Notes: generated by a model not told the origin, from the letters alone. A stretch of 64,000 nucleotides of DNA from Caulobacteraceae bacterium UBA3198 (GCA_002363865.1 DEWY01000004.1:163037-227036); one strand, 5' to 3'. Counted from the stretch's first letter, positions 1 through 8,414 are shown. Numbers and translations: made by a program.

Positions 1-777
1 CTTGCGCCCCTGGCGCAGGTCCGACACGTCCCAGCCGTCGGCGGCGAGACGGGCATGGACGGCGGCGGGATCATCCACCCGCCAGGCCAGGCCGCCGAAC
101 CGGTCCGGCGCGTCGGAGACGGGGGTCTTCAGGCTGGCGCCGATCTCCACCAGGGTCTCGCCACAGCGGAAGAAGAGCTGCCGTGCGCCCCAGTCGGCAT
201 TGGACCGGTCAAGGCGAAGGTCGAGGCCGAGCTTGGCGCCATAGAGCGCCAGGGCCCGGTCGGGATTGGGGGTGTGGATCACCACGTGATCGAGGGCGCT
301 GACCGCGGCGGCCTCCCCATGGGTGGCCTCTGACTGGGGCCAGGGCTGGCCATCGCGGGGCGGGGCCGCAAGCAAGAGGCTCAGACCGGCCGTGGTCTCA
401 GGATCCAGGCTCGAGGTGGTCCAGTAGCGCTTGCGCCCATCGGCATGGACCGTGCGGATCGATCCGGGATCGCTGGCCCCGATCCCCCGGCGCCGCAGCA
501 GGGCGGCGGCCCCGGTGATGTCGGGGGTAGTGAAGGCCAGCGCCCAGACGCCCTCCCCATGGGCGTCGAGATGGGCCGCAATCGCCGCGCCGAAGCCGCC
601 TTCGCCGTCCGGAGAAATCAGATCCAACGCCATGTTGGGCAGCTGGAACCAGGCCTGGCGGACCCCGCCCTCGGCGCCGATCCAGTTGCAGGCCCGCCCC
701 AGCAGCCGGCCATAGGCGTCCACCGCCTGATCCAGGTCGCGGACCACCAGGGCCACATGGTCGAGGCCTGAGATCAT
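1..777 (-). CDS. VOC (glyoxalase-fold) family protein, 3' end outside window
   Basis: The minus-strand frame is open from an ATG at 777 to the window edge (259 codons, no stop seen). It contains two vicinal-oxygen-chelate modules: residues about 1-120, starting MISGLDHVALVVRDL, and about 145 onward, starting ALDHVVIHTPNPDRALALYG. The family covers glyoxalases, dioxygenases and related metal enzymes, and the substrate cannot be assigned. The leuC stop and this ATG share one base (TGATG at 779-775), so translation is probably coupled to leuC. The true C-terminus lies upstream of position 1. Confidence 0.75.
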   Translation of the reverse strand, partial: MISGLDHVALVVRDLDQAVDAYGRLLGRACNWIGAEGGVRQAWFQLPNMALDLISPDGEGGFGAAIAAHLDAHGEGVWALAFTTPDITGAAALLRRRGIGASDPGSIRTVHADGRKRYWTTSSLDPETTAGLSLLLAAPPRDGQPWPQSEATHGEAAAVSALDHVVIHTPNPDRALALYGAKLGLDLRLDRSNADWGARQLFFRCGETLVEIGASLKTPVSDAPDRFGGLAWRVDDPAAVHARLAADGWDVSDLRQGRK

Positions 778-2201
778 CAGATGAAGTCGCGCACGTCGGT
801 CAGATGACCGGCGATGGCCGCAGCCGCCGCCATCGCCGGGCTGAGCAGGTGGGTGCGCCCGCCGCGGCCCTGACGGCCCTCGAAATTGCGGTTGGAGGTC
901 GAGGCGCAGCGTTCGCCCGGCGCCAGGCGGTCAGGGTTCATGCCCAGGCACATGGAGCAGCCCGGCTCGCGCCAGTCGAAGCCCGCAGCCTTGAAGATGG
1001 CGTCCAGCCCCTCGTCCTCGGCCTGAGCCTTCACGAGGCCTGAGCCCGGCACAACCATGGCGTTGACGTGCGGCGCCACCAGCCGGCCCTCCAGAAAGGC
1101 CTTCTGCACCACGGCGGCGGCCGAGCGAAGGTCTTCGATGCGGCTGTTGGTGCACGAGCCGATGAAGACCCGGTCGATCTTCGCCTCGGTGATCGGCTGG
1201 CCGGCGGTGAGGCCCATATAGTCGAGCGCCCGCTCGGCCGAGGCGCGCTTGTCCGCCGTGGCGAAGCTGGCAGGATCGGGCACCCGCCCGTCGATGGGCA
1301 TGACGTCCTCTGGGCTCGTGCCCCAGGTCACCAGGGGGGCGATCTGGGCGGCGTCCAGGACGATCTCCCGGTCGAAGACGGCGTCTTCGTCGGTGAAGAA
1401 GCTCTTCCAGTGGGCCACCGCCATGTCCCAGGCCGCGCCCTTGGGCGCCGCGGGGCGGCCGCGGATATAGTCGAAGGTGGTCTCGTCGGGCGCCACCAGA
1501 CCCGCCCGGGCGCCGGCCTCGATGGTCAGGTTGCAGAGCGTCATCCGCCCCTCCATCGAAAGAGCGCGGATCGCCTCGCCAGCATATTCGATCACATGGC
1601 CGGTGCCCCCGGCCGTGCCGATGGCGCCGATGACGGCGAGCGCATAGTCCTTGGCGCCGACGCCAGGCGCCGGCGTCCCGTCGATGGTCACGCGCATGTT
1701 CTTCGACTTGGCCTGGCGCAGGGTCTGGGTGGCCAGCACGTGCTCGACCTCGGACGTGCCGATGCCCTGGGCCAGCGCCCCGAAGGCGCCGTGGGTCGAG
1801 GTGTGGCTGTCGCCGCAGACGATGGTCATGCCCGGCTGGGTGCGCCCCTGCTCTGGCCCGACCACATGGACGATGCCGTTCCGCAGGTCGCCCATGGGGA
1901 AGTATTCGATGCCGTTCTCGGCCACGTTGCGCTCCAGGGTCAGGAGCTGCAGGCGGGCCTCCTCGTCGGCCACCGCGCCAGCGCCCAGGGCCTGGCCCTC
2001 GGTGGGCACATTGTGGTCGGCCACCGCCAGGGTGCGGTCGGGGCGGCGCACCGGGCGACCGGCGGCGCGCAGGCCGGCGAAGGCCTGGGGCGTGGTCACC
2101 TCATGGATCAGGTGCAGGTCGATATAGAGGATCGTCTCCCCGTCCCCTTCGGCGACGAGGTGAGCATCCCAGATCTTGTCATAGAGCGTCTTGGCGGCCA
2201 T
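777..2201 (-). CDS. leuC: 3-isopropylmalate dehydratase large subunit
   Basis: Catalytic subunit of isopropylmalate isomerase, converting 2- to 3-isopropylmalate in cytoplasmic leucine synthesis, with LeuD as partner. The 474-residue length fits the family (about 466-475). The three iron-sulfur cysteines are visible: C350 in GSCTNSR and C415/C418 in PGCSMCLG. The N-terminus AKTLYDKIWDAH is typical and supports the ATG at 2201. leuD is not adjacent here; instead a VOC-family gene overlaps the stop codon by one base. Confidence 0.95.
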   Translation of the reverse strand: MAAKTLYDKIWDAHLVAEGDGETILYIDLHLIHEVTTPQAFAGLRAAGRPVRRPDRTLAVADHNVPTEGQALGAGAVADEEARLQLLTLERNVAENGIEYFPMGDLRNGIVHVVGPEQGRTQPGMTIVCGDSHTSTHGAFGALAQGIGTSEVEHVLATQTLRQAKSKNMRVTIDGTPAPGVGAKDYALAVIGAIGTAGGTGHVIEYAGEAIRALSMEGRMTLCNLTIEAGARAGLVAPDETTFDYIRGRPAAPKGAAWDMAVAHWKSFFTDEDAVFDREIVLDAAQIAPLVTWGTSPEDVMPIDGRVPDPASFATADKRASAERALDYMGLTAGQPITEAKIDRVFIGSCTNSRIEDLRSAAAVVQKAFLEGRLVAPHVNAMVVPGSGLVKAQAEDEGLDAIFKAAGFDWREPGCSMCLGMNPDRLAPGERCASTSNRNFEGRQGRGGRTHLLSPAMAAAAAIAGHLTDVRDFI

Positions 2202-2299
2202 GGGCGGCTATGTAGGTGGGCGAAGGGCGTTCCGTAAAGGTCGTACGGCGTCCGCCGGCGCCGGCGAATTCCGCCACCCCGGTTTCGGCCGGGGGCCAA

Positions 2300-2315
2300 A
2301 CCCGTTAGGACGGGT
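2300..2315 (+). promoter_or_regulatory. Hairpin displaying the SD of the MFS gene
   Basis: ACCCGT-TAGG-ACGGGT is a perfect 6-bp stem with a 4-nt loop. The SD-like AGGA (2307-2310) sits in the loop and its 3' edge, 8 nt before the ATG at 2319. It may modulate initiation, but could be chance in GC-rich DNA. Confidence 0.3.
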
Positions 2316-2318
2316 CCC

Positions 2319-3887
2319 ATGAGCCTCGAGAGCGACCCGCAGGACGAGCGCGACCTCGACCGGGCGACCGCCCTGATCATGGTGGATTCGGCCGCCGCCA
2401 CGGCGGTGACCGCGGTGACCACGGGCATCGTGCTGGCCGCCTTCGCCCTCTATCTGGAGGCCTCGAACGCGGTCATCGGCCTGCTGGCCGCCCTGCCCTT
2501 CCTGACCCAGCTGATCCAGGCGCCGGCCGTGCCCCTGGTGGAAAAGCTGCGGCGGCGCCGGCTGATCGCCGCCACGGCGGCCTTCTGCGCCCGCCTGACC
2601 CTGCCGGTCATGGTCGCCATCGCGCTCCTGCCGCACAACGCCTGGAGCCTGACGGCCCTGGTGGCGGCCCAGGTGGTCATCGGCTCCCTCGGTGCGGTGA
2701 CCAGCTGCGCCTGGAATTCCTGGGTCCGGGACCTGATCCCGGAGGAACGGCTAGGTTCGTTCACCGCCCGGCGCACAGTGATCGCCACCGGCGTGACCCT
2801 GAGCGTGACCATCCTGGCCGGCGTGGCGCTGGATCAGGTCGCCCTGGAGAACCAGGGGCTGGTTTTCGCGGCCTTCTTCGGCGTCGCCTTCATCCTGGGC
2901 ATGATCAGTGTCGCAGCGCTGGCGCGCACCCCGGAGCCGCCCATGCCGCCGCCGGCCGCAGGGGTGAATCTCTACCGCCTGCTGCGCGCGCCCCTGCGGG
3001 ACGGGAATTTCCGCCGTCTGATCCTGTTCCTGTCCAGCTGGCAGTTCGCCGTGAACCTGGCGAGCCCCTTCTTCACCGTCTATTTCGTCACCCAGCTGAA
3101 CTATCCGCTGACCTTCGTCATGACCTTGAGCGTGGTCAGCCAGATGGCCAATATCGGGGTCCTGCGGTTCTGGGGGCAGCTCAGCGACCGGTTCTCCAAC
3201 AAGTCGGTGCTGGCCGCCGCCGCGCCCGCCTACATCCTCTGCATCGCCGCTACGGCGCTCACCTCGCAGATCGATGACCGCCAGCTGGCCGGCGCCTATC
3301 TGATCGCCCTGCATGTGGTGTTTGGCGGCGCCGCGGCCGGAGTGGGCTTGGCCACGGTCAATATCGCCCTGAAGCTGGCGCCCCGGGGCGGGGCGACCGC
3401 CTATATCGCCGCCAACACCCTGATCACCTCCATGGCCGCCGCCGCCGCCCCGATCCTGGGGGGCCTGTTCGCCGACTTCTTCGCCGCCCGGGAGCTGGAG
3501 CTGCTGATCCGCTGGTCGCGGCCCGGCGAAGATCTCGACGTGCTCCACCTGGCCTTCAACAACTGGGACTTCTACTTCCTGCTCTCGGCCCTGCTGGGGC
3601 TCTACGCCCTCCACCGCCTGACCCTGGTGCGCGAGGAGGGCGAGATCGAGCACAAGGAGATGGTCCAGCAGATGATGAGCGAGGCCCGCCGCGTCGTGGC
3701 CAACCTGTCGCCGGTGGCCGGTCTGAAGATGATGCACGCCTTCCCGGCCGGCCGCCTCATGGAGCGCCGCCGCCGCCGCAGGCCGGAGCGCGAGGCCGAA
3801 CAGGCCGCCCTGGCCGAAGCCGCCGAGGAGGCCGCGGCGGGGGAGACGGCGGAGGAAGCGGCGTCTGGCGGCGTTCCGGCCGGCTGA
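2319..3887 (+). CDS. MFS transporter
   Basis: A 522-residue integral membrane protein of the major facilitator superfamily. It has hydrophobic segments throughout residues 20-440 and a basic cytoplasmic loop (EKLRRRRL) after the second or third helix. The last ~80 residues are a charged soluble tail with an R-rich stretch followed by an Ala/Glu-rich end, longer than in a plain 12-TM MFS protein. The substrate is unknown. AGGA lies 8 nt before the ATG. It is divergent from leuC and followed 56 bp later by a co-directional LysR regulator, which could control it (inference). Confidence 0.85.
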   Translation: MSLESDPQDERDLDRATALIMVDSAAATAVTAVTTGIVLAAFALYLEASNAVIGLLAALPFLTQLIQAPAVPLVEKLRRRRLIAATAAFCARLTLPVMVAIALLPHNAWSLTALVAAQVVIGSLGAVTSCAWNSWVRDLIPEERLGSFTARRTVIATGVTLSVTILAGVALDQVALENQGLVFAAFFGVAFILGMISVAALARTPEPPMPPPAAGVNLYRLLRAPLRDGNFRRLILFLSSWQFAVNLASPFFTVYFVTQLNYPLTFVMTLSVVSQMANIGVLRFWGQLSDRFSNKSVLAAAAPAYILCIAATALTSQIDDRQLAGAYLIALHVVFGGAAAGVGLATVNIALKLAPRGGATAYIAANTLITSMAAAAAPILGGLFADFFAARELELLIRWSRPGEDLDVLHLAFNNWDFYFLLSALLGLYALHRLTLVREEGEIEHKEMVQQMMSEARRVVANLSPVAGLKMMHAFPAGRLMERRRRRRPEREAEQAALAEAAEEAAAGETAEEAASGGVPAG

Positions 3888-3943
3888 GTCGCCAAGGTTC
3901 ACAGAACATTGTACGGCGAAGCCGCAGCCCCCATCATCTAGTC

Positions 3944-4915
3944 ATGCCGACGATCACCGCCGCCGACTGGGATCTGTTTCAGAGCCTTCACGCCGTCCTT
4001 GAGACTGGAAGCCTGTCGGCCGCGGCCCGCGTCCGCGGGGTCGCCCAACCCACCATCGGACGCCATATCGAAAGCCTGGAACAGCGCCTGGGCGCGCCGC
4101 TCTTCCTGCGCTCCCCCCGGGGGCTGCAACCGACGGAGCTGGCCCTGGAGCTTCGTCCGCGGCTGGAGGACATGGCCGCGGCCGCGGCGGCGGCGATGCG
4201 CGACGTGGCCGGCGCTGCGGCCCAGACCGGCGGAACCGTGCGGATCACCGCCAGCGAAATGGTCGGCTGCGAGATTCTGCCGCCGATCCTGGCGACCTTC
4301 CACGCCGCCCACCCGGCGATCGAGGTCGAGTTGACCCTCTCCAACGAGCAGGCCGATCTCAGCCGTCGAGACGCCGACATCGCCCTGCGCATGACGCGGC
4401 CCACCCAGAACACCCTGGTGGGTCGCCGGGTCGGGGTGGTTCAGATGGGGCTCTATGCGGCCCCGGCCTATCTGGCCCGCTGCGGGACGCCGGCGAGCGT
4501 GGAGGCCCTCGAGGACCACGCCATGATCGGGTTTGACCGCAAGACCCCAAGCCGGATCCGGGACGTGGACATCGGACGGCCGATCACCCGGGACGTGTTC
4601 AGCTTTCGTAGCGACAGCGACATCGCCCAGTTGGCGGCGCTGCGGGCGGGACTGGGCATCGGCATGTGCCCCCGGCCCCTGGGCCGCCGCGACGGTCTGG
4701 TCCGCATCCTGCCCGAGCGGGTCTCCCTGGAGCTGGAGATGTGGGTCTGCATGCCAGAGGGCCTGCGCACCACACGGAGGATGCGGCTGTTGTTCGACCA
4801 TCTGGCCGACGGCCTGTCGCGGGAGCTGCGCGAGTCTGGGGGCCCCGACGCAGAAAGGGCGGCCGCAGAGCCTGCGGCCGCCCTTCCGGCGTTCGTCAAA
4901 GGGGCCGAGGCCTAG
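3944..4915 (+). CDS. LysR-family transcriptional regulator
   Basis: A 323-residue LysR-type regulator. The winged HTH is at residues 1-65 (SLSAAARVRGVAQPTIGRH, then LGAPLFLRSPRGLQPTELA), and the effector-binding domain runs from about 95 to 295. Family members act as tetramers and sense small molecules. The 3' end is unusual: the last codons and TAG stop come from the first copy of a 35-bp tandem duplication, and the coding region before it contains the hairpin that terminates rplS from the other strand. The target may be the preceding MFS gene, or the gene itself. Confidence 0.9.
   Translation: MPTITAADWDLFQSLHAVLETGSLSAAARVRGVAQPTIGRHIESLEQRLGAPLFLRSPRGLQPTELALELRPRLEDMAAAAAAAMRDVAGAAAQTGGTVRITASEMVGCEILPPILATFHAAHPAIEVELTLSNEQADLSRRDADIALRMTRPTQNTLVGRRVGVVQMGLYAAPAYLARCGTPASVEALEDHAMIGFDRKTPSRIRDVDIGRPITRDVFSFRSDSDIAQLAALRAGLGIGMCPRPLGRRDGLVRILPERVSLELEMWVCMPEGLRTTRRMRLLFDHLADGLSRELRESGGPDAERAAAEPAAALPAFVKGAEA
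4855..4885 (-). terminator. Rho-independent terminator of rplS
   Basis: A 13-bp perfect stem with a 5-nt loop (AAGGGCGGCCGCA / TGCGGCCGCCCTT on the plus strand). On the minus strand it is followed by TTTCTG. It lies about 60 bp downstream of the rplS stop but entirely within the 3' coding end of the LysR gene. Confidence 0.7.
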
Positions 4916-4970
4916 CCTTCGGCGTCCTTCTTCTTGGGGCCGAGGCCTAGCCTTCGGCGTCCTTCTTCTT
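4901..4970. repeat. 35-bp perfect tandem duplication at two convergent stop codons
   Basis: Positions 4901-4935 and 4936-4970 are identical (each begins GGGGCCGAGGCCTAGCC and ends CTTCTT). Each copy holds CTAG, which reads as TAG on both strands. Copy 1 supplies the LysR stop (4913-4915) and copy 2 the rplS stop (4949-4947). Confidence 0.95.
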
Positions 4971-5402
4971 GGGGGCGTGGGCCGCGGCCGAGGCTTCGGC
5001 GCGGGCCGCGCGCTCGGCCTTTTCGGCTTCCCGTTCGGCCGGGGTCATCTGGCGTTCGGCGATCCGCGCCGACTTGCCGCGACGATCACGCAGGTAATAG
5101 AGCTTGGCGCGACGCACGACGCCGCGGCGCTTGACCTCGACGGATTCGATCATCGGCGAGAGGATCGGGAAGACCCGCTCCACACCCTCACCGAAGGAAA
5201 TCTTGCGGACCGTGAAATTCTCGTCGACGCCCTCGCCGGAGCGGGCGATGCAGACGCCTTCATAGGCCTGGACGCGCTCGCGCTCGCCTTCCTTGATCTT
5301 GACGTTGACGCGGACGGTGTCGCCCGGGCGGAAGTCGGGGAAGTTGCGGGCGGTCTTGAGGCGGTCGGCCTCTTCCTGGCGCAGCTGCTGGATCACGTTC
5401 AT
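4947..5402 (-). CDS. rplS: 50S ribosomal protein L19
   Basis: L19 of the large ribosomal subunit, at the 30S-50S interface. The 151-residue protein starts MNVIQQLRQEE at an ATG with AAAGGA about 8 nt upstream; the frame extends further 5' but that part is not L19-like. Core features are FRPGDTVRVNVKIKEGERERVQAYEG compressed here to FRPGDTVRV and the RRAKLYYLRDRRGKSARI region. Residues beyond about 118 form an Ala/Glu/Lys-rich tail. The final residues (KKKDAEG) come from the second copy of the tandem duplication. It follows trmD by 26 bp, the usual order. Confidence 0.95.
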   Translation of the reverse strand: MNVIQQLRQEEADRLKTARNFPDFRPGDTVRVNVKIKEGERERVQAYEGVCIARSGEGVDENFTVRKISFGEGVERVFPILSPMIESVEVKRRGVVRRAKLYYLRDRRGKSARIAERQMTPAEREAEKAERAARAEASAAAHAPKKKDAEG

Positions 5403-5428
5403 CGGTTCAGTTCCTTTGTCACTGGGCT

Positions 5429-6139
5429 TTACGCGCCCTTTGCCTGTTGATTGGCGAGATGCTGCGCCCACAAGTCCGGCCGCCGCTCCCGCGTGGTCTC
5501 TTCCCGCTGCTGCGCCCGCCATTTGGCGACCTCGGCATGGTGCCCAGAAAGCAGCACCGGCGGGATGTCGCGCCCTTCGAACGTCCGCGGTCTCGTGTAC
5601 TGCGGATGCTCGAGGAGCCCGTCCTCAAAGCTCTCTTCACTCAAACTCAGCGCCTGGCCCAACACACCGGGCACAAGACGTACGCACGCCTCGATGGTCA
5701 GCATGGCCGCCACCTCGCCACCGGCGAGGACGACGTCACCCACCGCGACCTCCTCGAACCCCCGGGCGTCGAGCACCCGCTGGTCCACCCCCTCGAACCG
5801 GCCAGCCAGGACGATGACGCCCGGACCCGCGGCCCATTCTTTGACGCGCGCCTGGGTCAGGGGCCGACCCCGAGCGCTCATGTACAAAAGCGGCCGCCCT
5901 CGCCGCTCCACGCTGTCCAGCGCCGAAGCGATGACGTCCGCCCGCATCACCTGTCCAGGACCGCCCCCCGCAGGGGTGTCGTCGAGGAAGCCGCGCTTAT
6001 CCTTGGAAAAGGCGCGAATGTCCACTGTTTCCAACGTCCACAGCCCCTGTTCGCGCCAGGCGGTTCCGATCAGCGAAACGCCCAGGGGGCCGGGGAAGGC
6101 CTCGGGAAACATGGTCAGGACGGTGGCGTCAAAGGACAT
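5429..6139 (-). CDS. trmD: tRNA (guanine-N1)-methyltransferase
   Basis: TrmD is a SPOUT-class enzyme that methylates G37 of tRNAs using S-adenosylmethionine, preventing frameshifting. The 236-residue length and the N-terminus MSFDATVLTMFPEAFPG are typical. The trefoil-knot SAM site is represented by DDTPAGGGPGQVMRADV (about residues 53-70) and GEVAAM further on. Normally it follows rimM in an operon; here a plus-strand tesB separates the two, so trmD-rplS needs its own promoter in the ~116-bp divergent gap 6140-6255. Confidence 0.95.
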   Translation of the reverse strand: MSFDATVLTMFPEAFPGPLGVSLIGTAWREQGLWTLETVDIRAFSKDKRGFLDDTPAGGGPGQVMRADVIASALDSVERRGRPLLYMSARGRPLTQARVKEWAAGPGVIVLAGRFEGVDQRVLDARGFEEVAVGDVVLAGGEVAAMLTIEACVRLVPGVLGQALSLSEESFEDGLLEHPQYTRPRTFEGRDIPPVLLSGHHAEVAKWRAQQREETTRERRPDLWAQHLANQQAKGA

Positions 6140-6255
6140 GGGCCCATCTGCACCAGGGGGCGGGCGGTTGCCAAGGGCCCGGCGGCGCCTTGCCGCGGCG
6201 GGCCTCAGCAGTTAAGCCCTGGCGCTTTCGCACCTGCAACATACGATAAGTCATT

Positions 6256-7119
6256 ATGGACAGCCCCGAAATCCTGCCTGACACCCTGGCGCTGGAGCGC
6301 ATCGAGCAGAACCTGTTCCGCGGCGTGAGCCCGCAGGGGGGACCGCCGCGCATCTTCGGCGGCCAGGTCATCGCCCAGTCCCTGCTGGCCGCCTATGAGA
6401 CCGTCGAAGAGCGCATGTGCCACTCGCTGCACTGCTACTTCATCCGGCCCGGCGACCCGCGCATCCCGATCCTGTTCGAGGTCGACCGCTCCCGCGATGG
6501 CGGCACCTTCACCACCCGCCGGGTGGTGGCCATCCAGAACGGCAAGCAGATCTTCAATCTGGCCGCCTCCTTCCAGGTGGTGGAGGACGGCTTCGACCAC
6601 CAGGCGCCCATGCCCAAGGTCCCCGGTCCGGACGACCTGCCCACCGAGGCGGAGTCCATGAAGAAGGTGGCCGACAAGATGCCGCCGGAAATGCGCAAGA
6701 TGATGTCGCGTCCGCGGCCCATCGAAATGCGCGGCCGCGACGCCTTCGGCTTTGGCGGCAACACCAAGCCCACCGAGGGCAAGTCCGACGTCTGGATCCG
6801 CGCCACCGGCGCCATCGGCGAGGACCCGCGGATGCATCAGGTGATCCTGGCCTACGCCTCGGACATGAACCTGCTCTCCACCGCCATGCGCCCGCACGGG
6901 GTGGCCTGGCAGACGCCTGGCCTGCAGTCGGCCAGCCTCGACCACGCCATGTGGTTCCACAAGCCGTCCAACTTCAATGACTGGCACCTCTACACCCAGG
7001 ACAGCCCCTCGGCGTCCGGCGGCCGTGGCTTCGTGCGCGGCGCCCTCTACACCCAGGACGGAACTCTGGTGGCCTCGGTCGCCCAGGAAGGCCTGATGCG
7101 GATGCGCAAGGGCGACTGA
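6256..7119 (+). CDS. tesB: Acyl-CoA thioesterase II
   Basis: A 287-residue double-hotdog acyl-CoA thioesterase, the same length as E. coli TesB (about 286). It hydrolyses acyl-CoA to free acid and CoA. The N-terminal hotdog carries FGGQVIAQSL and LHCYFIRPGDP. The C-terminal hotdog carries the expected catalytic Asp in LDHAMWFHK, the polar residue region SPSASGGRG, and the Gln in SVAQEGLMR. It is encoded antisense within the rimM-trmD block. A two-hairpin repeat follows its stop codon. Confidence 0.92.
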   Translation: MDSPEILPDTLALERIEQNLFRGVSPQGGPPRIFGGQVIAQSLLAAYETVEERMCHSLHCYFIRPGDPRIPILFEVDRSRDGGTFTTRRVVAIQNGKQIFNLAASFQVVEDGFDHQAPMPKVPGPDDLPTEAESMKKVADKMPPEMRKMMSRPRPIEMRGRDAFGFGGNTKPTEGKSDVWIRATGAIGEDPRMHQVILAYASDMNLLSTAMRPHGVAWQTPGLQSASLDHAMWFHKPSNFNDWHLYTQDSPSASGGRGFVRGALYTQDGTLVASVAQEGLMRMRKGD

Positions 7120-7157
7120 GGGGGCTGAGGGCTGGGCGCGCCGATCCACCCCCAGCC

Positions 7158-7246
7158 CGTCATGGCCCGGCTTGACCGGGCCATCCATGAACACTGGATC
7201 TGGCCGCGGTGTGCATGGGCCCTCGGGTCACGCCCGAGGGTGACGG
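7158..7246 (+). repeat. Two-hairpin dispersed repeat, copy A
   Basis: First hairpin ATGGCCCGG-CTTGA-CCGGGCCAT (7162-7184), then a ~35-bp linker containing CATGAACAC and TGTGCATGG, then CCCTCGGG-TCACG-CCCGAGGG (7220-7240). It lies between the convergent stops of tesB and rimM. Other copies are at 31.4, 33.5, 36.6, 42.6 (variant) and 47.0 kb. Confidence 0.9.
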
Positions 7247-7259
7247 ATGGAAAAAGCCT

Positions 7260-7763
7260 CTACTCGGTCTCTTCCGGCGGAATGGCGATCAGCTTGCCCT
7301 CGGCCAGTTTCACCTCAGGCACGTTGTCGCGGGTGAAGGGCAGCCACCAGGAGGGGCCGCTGGCGGGCTGGACCTCCAGCAGGTCGCCGGCCCCGAAGTC
7401 CTGCACGGACTTCACCTCGCCCAGGCGTTCCCCGTCCGGGGTCTCCACCGCAGCGCCGATCAGGTCGGTGAGATAGAATTCGTCTTCCTCCGGGGCCGGC
7501 AGGGCCTCGCGGGGGATGAACAGGCGCAGGCCGCGGGCCGCCTCAGCCTGCTCGCGGGTTTCGATCTCCTTGGCGCGGGCCACCACGCCGCCCTTGACGG
7601 GCCGCGCGCTGGTCAGCGTCAGGGCGGGCGAGCCGTCCTGGCGCAGCAGCGCCTTGAACGCCCCCAGCGACATGGGGTCTTCGGTGAAGGTGGTGATGCG
7701 GAGTTCGCCGCGCACGCCGAAGGCGCCGGCCACCCGGGCCACCTGGATCAGCTTGTCGGGCAT
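7260..7763 (-). CDS. rimM: Ribosome maturation factor RimM
   Basis: A 167-residue 30S assembly factor that binds S19 and helps mature the 16S rRNA 3' domain. The N-terminal RimM domain (IQVARVAGAFGVRGELRI, about residues 5-85) and the C-terminal PRC-barrel-like domain (DEFYLTDLIGAAVET, about 92-165) are both recognisable. It follows rpsP on the minus strand after a 96-bp gap that forms a long stem-loop. Its stop faces that of tesB across a dispersed repeat. Confidence 0.94.
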   Translation of the reverse strand: MPDKLIQVARVAGAFGVRGELRITTFTEDPMSLGAFKALLRQDGSPALTLTSARPVKGGVVARAKEIETREQAEAARGLRLFIPREALPAPEEDEFYLTDLIGAAVETPDGERLGEVKSVQDFGAGDLLEVQPASGPSWWLPFTRDNVPEVKLAEGKLIAIPPEETE

Positions 7764-7801
7764 GTCGCCTTCGCGTCAGAGGATCTCGTCGCCGCAGCAT
7801 C

Positions 7802-7853
7802 CCACCCCTCGTCACAGACAGATCAGGTCCGCCCGTGACGAGGAGATGGGTGG
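7802..7853 (-). promoter_or_regulatory. Stem-loop between rpsP and rimM
   Basis: CCACCC+CTCGTCAC (7802-7815) pairs with GTGACGAG (7835-7842) and, after a bulge, GGGTGG (7848-7853), giving a ~14-bp interrupted stem. No T-run follows, so processing, attenuation or mRNA stabilisation between the cistrons is more likely than simple termination. Confidence 0.5.
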
Positions 7854-7859
7854 AAGGCC

Positions 7860-8396
7860 TTAGCCTTCCTTGGCGGTCGCGTCGTCAGCGGCCTCGGCGG
7901 CCGGCTCGACGGCGGCTTCCTCGGCGGCGGCGGGCGCCTCTTCGGCGGCCGGGGCTTCGTCAGCCGCCGGGGCCTCAGCGGCCGGCTGTTCGGCGGCGGG
8001 GGCTTCCGGCTCGGGCTCGGGCGCCGGCTGAGCGGCGGCCTCAGCTTCGGCGGCGGCGCGATCGGCTTCGCGCTGGGCGCGCTCTTCAGCCCGCTCCTTG
8101 GCCTTGCGGCCCGGCTCGGCCTTCTGCGGGTTGTTGCCGTGCTCCCACTTCACCAGGCCCTGCTGGGACAGGAAACGGGCGACGCGGTCGGTGGGCTGGG
8201 CGCCCTTCTTGACCCACTCTTCGATGCGCTCGATCTTCAGGACGACGCGGTTGGGGTCGTCCTTCTTGAGCAGCGGGTTGTAGGCCCCGACCTTCTCGAT
8301 GAAGCGGCCGTCGCGCGGCGCGCGGCTGTCGGCGACGACGATCGAGTAATAGGGGCGCTTCTTGGCGCCGCCACGGGACAGACGAATCTTGAGCAT
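7860..8396 (-). CDS. rpsP: 30S ribosomal protein S16 with long C-terminal tail
   Basis: S16 of the small subunit. The first ~85 residues are canonical (MLKIRLSRGGAKKRPYYSIV, then DSRAPRDGRFIEKVGAYNP). The protein is 178 residues against the usual 80-90; from about residue 95 it is a low-complexity Ala/Glu/Pro tail with EAPAAEEAP-like repeats and an acidic character. It lies 18 bp downstream of ffh on the same strand. The tail is probably disordered; extended S16 proteins are known in alphaproteobacteria. Confidence 0.95.
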   Translation of the reverse strand: MLKIRLSRGGAKKRPYYSIVVADSRAPRDGRFIEKVGAYNPLLKKDDPNRVVLKIERIEEWVKKGAQPTDRVARFLSQQGLVKWEHGNNPQKAEPGRKAKERAEERAQREADRAAAEAEAAAQPAPEPEPEAPAAEQPAAEAPAADEAPAAEEAPAAAEEAAVEPAAEAADDATAKEG

Positions 8397-8414
8397 GGAT
8401 GTTCCTTGTGAGCT

